Assembly: GCA_000149265.1 (NCBI GenBank) | Contig: CH002090.1 | Span: 68,228 to 132,227 of the forward strand | Length of the DNA stretch: 64,000 nucleotides | DNA from: Ciona savignyi | Taxonomy: Eukaryota; Chordata; Ascidiacea; Phlebobranchia; Cionidae | Direction of reading: 5' to 3' | Shown: positions 52,901-64,000 of the stretch, in pieces | Layout of the letters: the number at the start of each line of letters is the position of its first letter | Position numbering within the stretch: position 1 is the stretch's first letter | Made by a program: the position numbers and the translations under genes | The notes under the pieces: model-generated | Seen by the model: only the letters and a program-made list of their open reading frames with translations | Told to the model about the DNA's origin: nothing | Database searches by the model: none

Positions 52901-55900
52901 CTTTTACAGACCCCTTAAATATTTACGAATTGACAACCGTGTCAAGGCTTTTATAATAAAATTATAACCCGCTTATAAATTATTCATACTTCTGTGCCGA
53001 ATGTCGTCCCCATACCTCTATGTTACCACCACTCATCCCATTCTTCTCATCCCATGTAAACTTTCATTCATTTTTTCGCTTGCTCTTGTCGGATAGTCTA
53101 ACAAAAAAGTCACTGAAAGGGCTTTCAGACGCCGATTCAAGCAAAAGGTAACGTTATGCATGACGAATGTTTGTCAACACCAAGCTTTAAATGCCCATTT
53201 CTAGCTTGCTACTGGAGCCGTTGCTACCAGAAGAAAATCCCATAGGAAGGTACATGTTTTAAAAGCAAAATTGCGACGTAAAATTTGCTATGCCCAACTT
53301 CGTCTAAATGTAATCCTAATTTCCATTCGCGCTTATCAAAGCGAGGCATTACGTCTCCGCTATTTTGTTCTAAAATTACGGTTCCCATGGCCCAATAGGT
53401 TACTCGGGCTACATGTACCACACTTCTCGCTTAAACATTTGTGTGTAAAGGTATCAATTAATCAATTATCGGTATTTTCATCACGGGTTACTTTCATTTG
53501 AATGTTATTATTGAGGCGTATAGTTACCAGACTATATATTGTAACCACCTTGACGATATAACTGTTTTGTATTGAAATATTGCTGCAAATATCCAAAAAA
53601 TGATTTCTTGTAAGGTAAACATATATCTATCAATCTAACATCGTGATTAGCAATATGGATGACTCCAACCCTGCAAGGCCTTTGACTGGCCAAGGACTCG
53701 TCAGGTTCCGAATGCTGGCTATTAAAGCTACAGCAGCACGTCAGATTACCCGTCAAGCCTCGATCGCTGGTAGTCAGGAAGGCTCTGAACGTAGCAACAA
53801 AAATATGAAAATCGGGTATTCAAAATAACATTGCCACACGGACACTTGTAAACTGCACTAATAACCAACAATCCGCGTTGTTGAAGTTGACGGGGCGATG
53901 CCGGTTGAATGCATTTATGTGTTGTACTATTAAAATCACCTTTATTTATTTCGACAGCAGCACTCGTAACAAAATAACAATTTCCGTCGCATCTACTGGT
54001 AAAACAGACCTGGAATTTTGGATTGTTTTTTACCGGAATGTCATTATCGCCCTTGCACACTATTGCGCATGCTTCACTTTGTACATACATCAGGATACAA
54101 CCGAGCACAAATGCTAATATTAAGACACTTATTTTTTTATACAGGAAATCCAAGGGCTTACTGGGGGCGGTAGGTCTCCGCAGTAAACAACGTCCAGTTG
54201 ACGACGACGATCTTGTTATCACTAACGTCGGGGCTTTAGGTTTGTATATACTTGTTCTTATTATAATAGTATCAAACTGCAAGGTTGAGTTAAGATCATA
54301 TTTTAGTTGTAAACGTGTTCGCATATTTGATAACGTGTTCGCATATTTGACAAGAGAGTAGATGATCTTCCGACAGGTCAAGGGTTATCGGATCAAAACT
54401 AGCGACTCGCAAGTCGATTGTTTCCATAAGCAAGACGTTTAGCGGACGTCGCCTGAACCCTGTGAACTTATGGGGTGAACTAAAACAGTAGGAAAGGGTT
54501 AATCATAAACAACACACTGCAATGGCTCCGGTAACCGGACAATGGGCGCGTTAATATGTCGACTGCCAATTTGTTAATACCACCCACTGCGTTTTCCGAT
54601 TCACGTTGTTAAAACATGAACATTCTATCCTATCCTGTATTAATTTGTTGACTTAAATCAACAATTCTTTAATCATTTCAGTTTTGCGGTGTTTTTAGTT
54701 TCATCTTCGTCGTAATCAAGAAATAAAAATTAAACAAACCAAAACAAATATAGCGATATATTGCATTGCATACGTCCCTCAATAAACACCCCAAGGCGCA
54801 TGTGGTATTATGATGGTGAAACATTAGCTGATACCGTAAACTTTTTAAGGTTGAAACTTTCCCGACCACATGAAATCGGATGCATCTACCAATCTTTAAA
54901 CACAAAAGTGCATTCTAGTTCATTTTAATAAAAAGCAACTGCGCCTGGTTGCATAAGCTACTTTAGAAGGAAAATTCCCCTTTATACGAAACTCACTTAA
55001 AATGGATAATATATGTGTCGTATTTTTCACCAAACTCCAGAATCTGTTGTAACTAATAAATATAAGAATTATCTCGGTTCAGCCTTTCTATTTAAATAAG
55101 TGTAACTTAATTAATTTTTTTAAAAGCATTAATAATGACGCCCAAATGTGATTTTCTTTTGTGAAGACATCTCGCTCTTGCAGGATTTAATTGGGGCAGA
55201 AAGAAACATGCTCCGAGCATTATTCTCTGTGATAACTTATGATGGGCTCGTAACTAATACCGTTTTTTCACATTGATGTCGGAATATGCATAGGCCGCGT
55301 TAACCATTCGACCACACGACTGAACTAAATGTTCTTTTATTTATACAGATCCTTCCACGCCAACACGAGAACCACGGATACTGCTCAACCAATCCAACCC
55401 TGCATTAGACAACATCTCAGTAGTTTCATTGACGGTTATGGATCAGCCTGTCACCAATCGAAGGTTGGGAATAATATAATCTAATACGTATCCGGTGTTT
55501 TGGTATACTATAATCTTTTTTTTGTTTTTTTGTAATTGGGTAGGTTTCGATCCTTGAAGGGCTTTTTACTAAGACCGTGTTGGTACAGCATTCGTGTATT
55601 TATCTGCTGGTCCAACGACGGTACCAGTATATTTATCCTCGTGAATAGGAAAATGCAGGAAGAGAAATCACACAAATATTAGTTAGATTACCTCTCGCCC
55701 ACCGTCGGGTTACCGTAGTTATTGCATTGTGTTGTATTTGATTGAGACGTTTTTAGTTTTTGTGCAGCCTATTAAGCAACGGGTGTAGGTAATTTCCGAT
55801 AAGTGCCTTGACCGAGAACACAACCGATTGGCTAATGACCTATTTCGATTGTATAATTAACCTTTGGATAAAATACGACCAACTAACCCACCGGGTTTAG

Positions 55901-58900
55901 GAAAATCATTAAGTGTGCCTTAGCTAATCCTAGTAATTAATTGGTTAAACTCAAAGTGTACGAACATCTCAATGATTCGTAATAAACTGAAAGTTGACCC
56001 GAGTTAATTTGACGATTGCCCATGTGATAACGCTCTTTACGTTATTTTCCATTACCCGGATAAAGCTTAGATAGTTTATCCTATCCGACACCCTGCAATT
56101 TGTGGTAACCGTCGCATCATTTTGTAAGTTTGACATTTTCAGACCCGGTGATACGAACGATAAGATTATACGTGGCAAACTTGTTTTATCTTTAATCTGA
56201 AAAAAGCTCAATCGGGGTTTTCCAGTATTTACATGGCACTTTTCTGTTTATATAAAGTTGCTATAAAAATAAGCTGATCGCAAATTATTTGAGCAAACAA
56301 GTAATTTCAAAAGCCGCCAAAGTTAATTTAGGCCGTCAAAGTTTGTTTTTGCTATTCGATTTTTTTTTAATTTTCCGACTTTATTTTAAAATTAATTCTG
56401 TTTTAGATCGAAGCCAGAAACAAAATTTGAATCGGCCGCACTGAAGTTACATGATTTTCAGGTGAAATAAGTATTACTTACTGGCTTAGTTTTTTAATCA
56501 GTAATAGGTGTCTTTTTAATTGGCATTCTATTAATGAATTGGTTGCGCTAACCTAACGGGGGAACAAAGTACATCCAGGTAAAATAAGGACTCAAAAATA
56601 ATTCACATTAGGGCGTTATTGATAGAATAATAACTTAACGTTATTAAATCGGGAGTTATGGTCTAAACCAGTGAATTTTAACCGCGACTTTATGTATTCT
56701 TCCTGTGGCTCTTATTAATAGTATGAAATTGATTAAAGGAGTTACTGAAAGAACTGCCCAGAACAGCTGGAATAACTATATATTTGCATTGCAACTTACT
56801 TTTTATGTCAAAAAAATTCCCTTAAGGCGGGTTTCCAAATTGGGTTAAACGGAAAACTTGTTTCTCGCCTATAGATTTTTTTTAACCAAGTCAAGAACCC
56901 AATATGGGTTATTTTTGTTTTACTCTCATCCAAAAATCGGTCACTTTTGGCCAGGCTGTGTGCTTTTTGCCGAGCGATTAGCTTTGTGGGTTAGTGCGTC
57001 GCCTTTTATGGTCGCTAGCTACTCAGTTGTGTCCTTCGTATAAGGCATTTAGCGGACACTGCTTAAAAATAATAAATCGATGGGTACTTTTAAATTAAAG
57101 AATCATCTAAGTCATACACAACACACTGCAATAATTTTAGTTTCGATCGCTCCCTTTACCTTACGGTGGGCGCGAGGTGGTCTGACGATTTCCCGTGTGT
57201 TAACCCCTTGGTTTTTTTAGTCATGTGGATAAACATAAATGTCCTATCCAATTCCATCCCGTCCTACTCTATTGATCAATCGAAACTTAAATTATGTCAA
57301 ATTGGATCGATCGAAACTAAAATTATGTCAAACATATACATTGACAAGGCTTTAGTAACCTGGCCTTGGACACGAGGTAATCAATAAATCTATATTTCGC
57401 TTCTTTCTGAATTAGTTTACAATAGGATGGGGACATGGAGTTACAAGAAATGACGACTTATAAGTCATTGACAAAAAACAAGTGGCAAAACCAAAAAATG
57501 TTTTTTATGAAATTAGTCAGAAGTCTATACGTGTTTATTGTTCGGTTACCAGATGCATTATGGTGTGTTGTGTTCAATGAAGATAATGATTAATCTACTT
57601 GGCGTTCAGCAACGAATGCCCGAGTACAAAAGCCTACTCTGAGAGATACAGTCCCGCCGACTGACAGCAAGCCAGCATGCTTTTCGAATTTGACCCTTTT
57701 AGCCAAGTATACCCAACCCCTTGCAGTTTGTCTGACCGTCTAGCTCAGTGGGTTAATGCGTCAACTATCATCCGAAGTGTCGAAACTGGTCGCTTGTTAA
57801 TCGGTTGTGTCTTTGACCAAGGTATACTTAGCGTTTATTGCCTAACAAATTAAAGAAACGTCTTTATTATACACAATACATCGCAAGGGCTTATAGCTCC
57901 GGTAACCCGACGGTTGGCGCGCGGTGGGCTTATGATTGTGTGTGTGTTAAATATCCATTTCTAACCTTTCCAAACAAAAAAGTAGTATTTTATTTACTTT
58001 AACGTCAATGGAATACAACTTTACGATGGGTGCTTAATTTTTTTGTTAAAATTGTGGGATGTGCTTGTGGGCACGTGTACCTTCTTTACGTGTACGCAGC
58101 TAGACAAGTCAATTTTTCCGCCCGCCGCATAGACAACATAACCCGACATCATAACTAAACTTTTAACTAATATATATATACAACCGGAAACAACGCCTTA
58201 CTAATATACACATAAATTCCAAATTACTACTTGATTATAGCGCAAAATGCCATATCCCTTCGTGTGCATCTGTAACACATAGTACATTAGGCGACACTAT
58301 CTTAAAAATGGCCAGCGTCTGTCTAATATCTTTGTTCTGTTTTAGCTTAAAACTACTGCACATCATCTATATAATATCAGCTAATACCGCCGATAGTTTT
58401 AAATCGATTAAACATTTCTTCGTGCTTATTTGGGGAGTGCATGCACTTTAGAATAGAGAGCTTGAGTTTCTGCAACGTCGCGTTAATTTGTACGAAAAAT
58501 TCATTAAATTAGTAATGATGTTGTTACATTTTCCAGTACAAATAACTATTTTTAAACAGCCGAAGTTTCGAAGCCATATTGAACTCAATAAGACCGATTT
58601 CGGATAGATTTGGCGTTTGTATCGACTGCGTCAACTAATTATCTATACGGCCGTACATTACGAACAGACATGATTAGCATATTATAAATCGTATGTGCAA
58701 TTTATGAAAAACATATTAAGGGTATTAACCTTATGGGAATTTCCCCTTTCGCGGAACGAAAAATACAATTTAACGGAAGCGCACTGTCATGTTTTTCATG
58801 TTAATTATTTCATTAAGTAAGAAGCTATGCTATTTAAACGCTCTCAAAGCTAATTGAATTTGATCCACGTGTGAACAATATAAATCGGGGATTTGTCTTA

Positions 58901-61900
58901 CGTTTATATCCAGAGGTTTATTATATTGTCCATCGAAAATGAGCAACATCAGAAAACAGAAAAAAAGACAGAAAAACGATTCTAAGTAATATGAGTCTGT
59001 GTTTTTATTACTTTTACTTATTAAGTGCAATCTAAACAGTTGTGTCCTTGGAATGTGCTCTTTACTAACCTTGTGTGAACCCGCTGGATTAATGGAATAA
59101 AAAAAAAATGCAGCAATATCTATATCTTATGCTAAACACTACTATAGCTTTTAAAATTGGGCATGAGTTATCAGATGAGAACAGTTACAGATCCTTTAAT
59201 GCACAGATTTACCAGTCTGGAAATATGGCATATGCAATTCACAACAACAACAAAAAAGTCAAACAAACAAATTATAAAAAAAAATTGAAACTTAAAACAT
59301 TATAAAAAATTAAAAGAAAATTATAATTTATCAACAGTATTCGTGTTTAAATCGTTCCTTGTAATTTTCCTCAACAACAAAATAGAAATGTTAGACCTAT
59401 CTATGCACGTTGTAAAATAATTCACAGTTTTGGATTTTCTTCCTCAGACCCTAACAAGTCACTTTATCTGTAAATTTAAATTAATATTACGATAAGATAT
59501 TCATGTTTATCTCCGTGAATGGGAAAACCAAGGGGGTTAACGCACGGGCAATCGACAGATCACCTCGCGCCGATCGTCGGGTTACTGGGGCTATTGCAGT
59601 GTGTTGTGTATAATTCACATGTTCCTTCAATTTGGTAGAAGCCATTAAGTCGCTGGGTTCTTTAAATGATGAAGGACACAAATTTGATTATTTATATCCA
59701 ATTCAACTTTTAAAATAAATTCTGATTCCAGGTTTCGGTTACTGTGATCGAGGCTCGGCAGTTAAGCGGTACGAACATGGACCCAGTGGTGATGGTGCAG
59801 TTGGGAGACGACAAGAAATATACCACCCAAAAGGAGTCCACAAACTGTCCATACTACAATGAAGTATTCGTGTTTGACTACCACCTCCCACGGCAGGTGG
59901 TTTTCGACAAGATTGTAACGTTCTCGGTAAGATGTTTGTAATATTTGTCCGAGTGCGATGCCTTTCAAATGAGCGCAGGTACGAAACTGGTCACTAGCTA
60001 GTCGGTTGTGTCCTTGGGCAAGGCACTTAACGGATATGGCCTGAACCGAGCGAGTTAATAGTTTTTACCAAGTGGAAGAATTATTCACAACACACTGCAT
60101 TAGCTCCAGTAACCCGACAATGGGTGCGAGGTGATCGGATGATTGCCTGTGTGTTAAACCCCTTGGTTTTCCCATTCACGGGGATAAACATGAAAATACT
60201 ATCCTATCCTAATATAGATAGTTTGATTAATTGATTAAGTGTATCGTCAAGATGGAAAAATGCAGAATATATTAGAAACATTTTTATCCAGCAGAACTCC
60301 AATTTAGTGCATAAATACCGACAGGTGTGGAAAGGTGGGTGTGTTGACCAAGTGTATGTTGATTATCTCAAAGACGGGTGTGTTGTTTACACCGCAGAAG
60401 GGTGTGTTGTTTCTGACATTGTTTAATTTAAGTTAAAACCATAGATTTATAGGCAAAACTCACAAAAGAGAGTAGTAACATGAAAGCAGGTTAGCACAAC
60501 AAGTATAATTATTTCTATAATATAAATAAAGCAGTACATTTAATAATATTTATGGTAACATCTATACACTGTTACTGAACAGTTGTATTTTAGTCAGATA
60601 AAATTTTTTAACTTTAAGGCTAATTGAGAAGCAGTACAAATGCACATTACAACATCACATAATGTTCAAGGGAGATATTAATTAAAAAAGATTACAAGCT
60701 ACAAACTACTGTCACTAATTAATAATCGCTCAGACAGCTAAAGTATTTCTTTGTTTACTATTATGTTGTTTTACTTATGTTGTGCCTTTGCTGATAAAAC
60801 CCTCCATCCAGGTTATACATTCAAGAAACCTTCTTAGAAGCGGTACGTTGGTCGGAAAGTTTAAAATGGATCTGGGAACTGTATACGCCAATCCTGACCA
60901 CAACTTTAGCAGAAAGTGGGCTGTACTAACTGACCCAGATGACCTTAATACCGGTCCAAAAGGCTATCTAAAGGTTTGGATAAAAAAGACATTTCGTTGT
61001 GTTATTTTAGTACAACGCTCTGTTTATACAGTAAATGAGAAAACCCAATGGGCGTTAACACATGGGTGATCGTCATATTACCTCGAGGCTACCGTCGGGT
61101 TACCAAATCTTCTTCAGTGTACCACTTATGATTAAGACATTCTTTAAGTGCTTTACCCAGGACTTGCTTTACCCAGGACTTGCTTTACCCAGGACACAAC
61201 CAATTAGCTAGTGACAAATTTCGAGCTTGCAGCCTTTAGGCTGAAAGGTGACGCACTAAACCACCAAGCTAATCGGTCGGGCAAGGCTTTGGATTTGATC
61301 TCTTTGAATCACCTTTCATTTGATCTCTTTGAATTTTGGATTTGATCTCTTTTTTGAGTGATTGATTAAAAGGATCGCTTGACCCATATCGGGGCAGATG
61401 TATAAAAAATCATTCATTAAAAGATGAATATACTTCATCTAAAAAGCTCATCATCGATATTGTTCAAAAATAAACTATTTCTATATTTTAAGATAAATGA
61501 AATACTGATGAGGGCTGTTAAATATAACAGGCCAGTTTTATATACTGCCATGTTATTATACAATTTGGTGTTTCTTTGTTGTAATTTAAATTGGATAATT
61601 CTTGGAGTGTTGTTTCTGTGTTCTTTTTTCCTTTATACCATTTTAAAATTTTAGGTCATTAAAACTGTTAAGGGTCATGATCAAATTAAGGTGTCTAATT
61701 AGGTTCACCTGACTATATATTATTCTGACTATTTCCACACAGTAAACAACCTGGTCACTTCAATCTGGACCATAGTATCTAATGGTTTTACACATCAATT
61801 CTTCCAAATTTGAACGGTGGATCATACAGTGTCGTAACTACAGAATAACATATAGAACCCAATATTTTGTTTTTAACATCATTATAATTATAATGACTTG

Positions 61901-63868
61901 ATACACAATACATTGTAATTTTGGAGTGATTTTGATTATCTTGTCTTCCAAAAACAGTTGTGGTAAAAGGTATAGTGATTGTGCTATTTCATATTTTGCA
62001 ATAAAGTGTTGATCATAAATGACACAAAACTGGCCACCCGGCTTAAAACATTTAGCGAAGATTAATTATAATTTGGCCGCAAACCAAATTATGGATACAC
62101 AACACACTGCAGACTTGATACACAACGCACCGGTAACCCAAAATTCAACAATTTCGGCGTGATAAAAAGCCCTCTACAGTTTTCAATTCACAGGGATAAA
62201 ACATGAATATCTTATCCTATCTTCATAATGAAATACAACCATAGGTTGACATATCTGTGGTTGGGAAGGGTGACAGCATCAAAATACCGAAGATCAACGA
62301 AGAAGAAGAAGATGACATTGAAAAGTTTGTTCATCATTTTTTGTGTCTTTTATACCTTGACCGGGTTTTTAATATGTAGTTAAATATTGAATAAAGTTTT
62401 TTCGTCGCTTTTTGTTTAAAAAAAACCTCAATTCAAGACACATCAATTTAAATTATATACAAAAACAATAATGGATATTTTTGGCTGTGTATATGCATTT
62501 TCCTAAGTTGTTTCAATTTATTATTCATAATATGCTATTACGCCTGTCGTTTTCCCTCCTTTTTATCTCTGTATATATTTTTAATTGAGGTGCCTTTGAT
62601 TAAAGTTTTTAAAAGCAAAAAGCAACGGGAAAACCCAGGACGAATTATAACACCAGCTTTTGTCTCAACATCATGTCCACAATCGGGTTACCAGAGATTT
62701 AATACCAAGTTATTAATGACATAGACAGAGATATTGTGGGATATTGTTTGCTCAGTTCTTAAAGTTCTATTTTAATCAGTCATAAATCATGAATTAAGTT
62801 TTAAAATCCAGATCTTCTGTCTGAGACTCGATTTAAATCCGTTGCTACATACACAAATTCCAAAGAAACATCCACCAAAAATCCAAAGATTTTAAATCCA
62901 AAAACACATCCACCAAAAATCCAAAGATTTTAAATCCAAAAACACATCCACCAAAAACACATCCACCAATAAATCAAAAGATATTAAATCCAAAAACACA
63001 TCCACCAAAAATCCAAAGATTTTAAATCCAAAAACACATCCACCAATAAATCCAAAGATTTTAAATCCAAAAACACATCCACCAATAAATCCAAAGATTT
63101 TAAATCCAAAAACACATCTACCAAAGTCCTTGGATTAATGTCTACTGCCAACTGTTTTTTTTCCTAACACCAACTATTTTTTTCAGCAATCTTTTGTTGC
63201 CAGAGGGGGTGCAGGCTGAAAGGCAAAGAGCGAGGTTTATATTCAAAATCTACCAGGCGGATGGCCTTCCTAAAATGAACACCAGCATCACTGAAAAGCT
63301 GAAGACTGTACTGCAAGGAGAAGCAAAGGATCTAGTCGATCCATATGTTGAAATTACATTCTGTGATCAAAAGGTGCGTGGATTAATTTTTAATCTGACA
63401 GACAGATTAGTCTACTGGTTTAGTGCGACGCCTTTCAGTCAAAGGGTTGCAGGTTTAAAACTGGTGGCTAGCTAGTTGCTTGTGCCTTGGGCAAGGCACT
63501 TAATGGACATTGTCCGAACATAGGTACTAAATTGAAGGAACGTATACCAAACACAACACACTGCAATTGGTCCGGTAACCCGACAGTAAACGAGAGGTAA
63601 CCTGACGATTGCCCATGTGTTAACGCCCCTTGCATTTTCGCATTCACAGGGATAATCATGAATATCCTCTCCTATTTCCAGGGTCGTACTTCGGTCCGCA
63701 AGAACTCCTATGAGCCGTGCTGGAACGAACAGATCATTTTCACCGAATTATTTCCACCACTTTGCAAAAGAATCAAAGTCCAAATACGTGATAAAGACAA
63801 CATTAATAACACAGTTATCGGAACCACATACATCAGTCTTGATAAGATATCAAATTCTGGTGACAGAG
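49907..63868 (+). CDS. OTOF: Otoferlin-like ferlin, N-terminal part (C2A, C2B, C2C)
   Basis: Exons: 49907-49985, 50410-50468, 51148-51236, 51662-51761, 52270-52409, 53097-53147, 53651-53815, 54145-54239, 55349-55463, 56407-56461, 59732-59926, 60812-60973, 62245-62324, 63187-63373, 63682-63868. All phases agree: 586 codons, then the gene leaves the window. Ferlins are large tail-anchored multi-C2 proteins that mediate Ca2+-dependent vesicle fusion. Exons 1-5 give C2A ([14 protein letters not shown], then FDWPVA). Exons 11-12 give C2B ([34 protein letters not shown]). Exons 14-15 give C2C ([32 protein letters not shown]). Exons 6-10 encode a low-complexity Ser/Lys/Asp linker and are less certain. 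The C2B and C2C wording is closer to otoferlin than to dysferlin. The start codon is 851 bp from that of the divergent channel gene. Confidence 0.92.
51355..51475 (+). mobile_element. Short SINE
   Basis: In ferlin intron 3, with A-rich tail. Confidence 0.82.
51800..51870 (+). mobile_element. Short SINE, 5' half with duplication
   Basis: GGTTAGCGCGA(C/T)CGATACATAA is present twice in tandem. Confidence 0.82.
52138..52258 (-). mobile_element. Short SINE just before ferlin exon 5
   Basis: Ends about 12 bp upstream of the exon 5 acceptor; its head therefore covers the usual branch-site region. Confidence 0.85.
52442..52658. mobile_element. MITE-like element of the same family in ferlin intron 5
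   Basis: Inverted ends GGGAAAACTAAAAGGAGGGA and CCCTCCTTTCAGTGTTGCCC flank GGGGTTAGAGTTAGGGTTAG and GAGATTAGTGTTTAGGG, shared with 29450, 30160 and (inverted) 39620-39830. Confidence 0.75.
53746..54381 (-). CDS. Candidate secreted Cys-rich (cystine-knot-like) protein, antisense to the ferlin gene
   Basis: An open frame of 211 codons runs antisense across ferlin exons 7 and 8 and the whole intron between them. Its middle looks like a secreted protein: a hydrophobic stretch ([15 protein letters not shown]) suitable as a signal peptide, then eight cysteines including CDGNC (a CxGxC motif), HKC and KCPC (CxC), and an N-S-T glycosylation site. CxGxC followed by CxC is the layout of cystine-knot growth factors and glycoprotein hormones. 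The Cys-rich part (about 53830-54100) lies in the ferlin intron, so sense coding does not explain it. No Met sits close before the hydrophobic stretch, so the true start may be in another exon. I do not recognise the family; it could be a chance open frame. Confidence 0.35.
   Translation of the reverse strand: MTCRKIIYSLVKYANTLSNMRTRLQLKYDLNSTLQFDTIIIRTSIYKPKAPTLVITRSSSSTGRCLLRRPTAPSKPLDFLYKKISVLILAFVLGCILMYVQSEACAIVCKGDNDIPVKNNPKFQVCFTSRCDGNCYFVTSAAVEINKGDFNSTTHKCIQPASPRQLQQRGLLVISAVYKCPCGNVILNTRFSYFCCYVQSLPDYQRSRLDG
54366..54640 (+). mobile_element. Long SINE, diverged
   Basis: In ferlin intron 8; the tail ends ATTCTATCCTATCCTG. Confidence 0.82.
55232..55330 (-). mobile_element. Short SINE before ferlin exon 9
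   Basis: Head CCACACGACTGAAC ends about 20 bp from the exon 9 acceptor. Confidence 0.82.
55518..55605 (-). mobile_element. Short SINE, old
   Basis: GGTTTCGATCC and TTACTAAGACCGTG remain; the head is unclear. Confidence 0.55.
55628..55905 (-). mobile_element. Long SINE, diverged
   Basis: In ferlin intron 9; the middle ACCGTCGGGTTACCG is well kept. Confidence 0.82.
55985..56092 (+). mobile_element. Long SINE tail fragment
   Basis: GACGATTGCCCATGTG through GTTTATCCTATCC; inverted relative to the copy just before it. Confidence 0.65.
56972..57262 (+). mobile_element. Long SINE with box B deleted
   Basis: In ferlin intron 10; the head is joined to GGTCGCTAGCTA. Confidence 0.85.
57538..57605 (-). 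mobile_element. Long SINE fragment
   Basis: Only the GGTTACCAG...GTGTGTTGTG middle remains. Confidence 0.5.
57735..57965 (+). mobile_element. Long SINE, tail lost
   Basis: Head and GGTAACCCGACGG middle are present; ends near GTGTGTTAAA. In ferlin intron 10. Confidence 0.82.
58550..58665 (-). mobile_element. Short SINE, diverged
   Basis: AGTTTCGAAGCC, AATAAGACCG and ACGGCCGTAC mark it; in ferlin intron 10. Confidence 0.68.
59490..59672 (-). mobile_element. Long SINE, 3' two-thirds
   Basis: About 60 bp upstream of ferlin exon 11; the head is missing. Confidence 0.88.
59962..60210 (+). mobile_element. Long SINE without box A
   Basis: About 35 bp downstream of the donor of ferlin exon 11; the tail CTATCCTATCCT is intact. 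Confidence 0.88.
61030..61285 (-). mobile_element. Long SINE with an expanded 17-bp motif
   Basis: In ferlin intron 12; contains the TTTACCCAGGAC triplication. Confidence 0.85.
61147..61199. repeat. Triplicated 17-bp motif inside a SINE
   Basis: The motif TTTACCCAGGAC(TTG) occurs three times in a row, a local expansion within the SINE at 61030-61285. Confidence 0.9.
62090..62225 (+). mobile_element. Long SINE 3' part, ending 20 bp before ferlin exon 13
   Basis: The tail ATATCTTATCCTATC lies directly upstream of the acceptor at 62243-62244. Confidence 0.75.
62862..63127. repeat. Minisatellite of ~38-bp units in the last ferlin intron region
   Basis: About seven units built from ACACATCCACCAA and AATCCAAAGATTTTAAATCC alternate just upstream of exon 14 (63187). 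The T-rich tract before the exon is separate from it. Confidence 0.9.
63398..63681 (+). mobile_element. Long SINE whose tail forms the splice acceptor of ferlin exon 15
   Basis: Head at 63398, tail GAATATCCTCTCCTATTTCC running straight into AG at 63680-63681; exon 15 begins at 63682. Confidence 0.85.
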
Positions 63869-64000
63869 GTAATGTTAGTAGGAGTATAAAGTGTTGTTTT
63901 TGAGTTGGTTTTTTCTTTGTGCTATTTTAAAATTATAAATATTTAAAACCGTTGAGGGTCAGAAAAATGCCGGGCTATTAGAACATGGCCCCAGAATGCC

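Noticed and set aside
62862..63127. CRISPR-like regular repeats
   Set aside because: The host is an animal nucleus, there are no unique spacers and the units are unequal; it is a minisatellite.

Overview
This is an animal nuclear window: AT-rich DNA, five multi-exon genes with GT-AG introns, many small dispersed repeats and one 100-N assembly gap (31759-31858). The protein families, the dense tRNA-derived SINEs and possible trans-splice acceptors just before several start codons fit a tunicate of the Ciona type. That assignment is inference. I rebuilt the genes by reading splice sites and phases directly from the sequence.

Layout. (1) 3552-11497, minus: the start of a fatty-acid-synthase-like gene, with a complete ketosynthase domain and the first residues of the acyltransferase. 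Its introns hold a 30-bp minisatellite of about 38 units, a ~335-bp tandem repeat region lies beyond it, and SINEs are frequent. One SINE is split by a fold-back element. (2) 11498-16340: gene-free, repeat-rich. (3) 16341-24924, minus: a 16-exon gene, all phases consistent (860 codons plus stop). It joins an N-terminal RIPK1-like kinase and a RHIM-like stretch to a transmembrane segment, two sushi (CCP) domains and a Cys-rich tail. If one transcript covers it, this is an inverted, type II membrane kinase, and it is the most novel item here. (4) 26740-28560: a broken BEL/Pao retrotransposon. (5) 29125-36397, plus: complete YIPF4, whose first intron holds nested inverted-repeat elements, a tRNA-like pseudogene and the gap. 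(6) 38106-49055, minus: a TPC1-like two-pore channel with a U12-type AT-AC intron. (7) 49907-63868 and onward, plus: the 5' part of an otoferlin-like ferlin (C2A, C2B, C2C), with a possible secreted Cys-rich protein encoded antisense around one intron.

Functionally this is a mixed neighbourhood: lipid synthesis, a possible innate-immune or cell-death receptor kinase, Golgi membrane traffic, an endolysosomal cation channel and a calcium-dependent membrane-fusion protein. Nothing suggests one pathway. The channel and ferlin genes are divergent with 851 bp between their start codons. The RIPK-like and YIPF4 genes are also divergent. YIPF4 and the channel are convergent.
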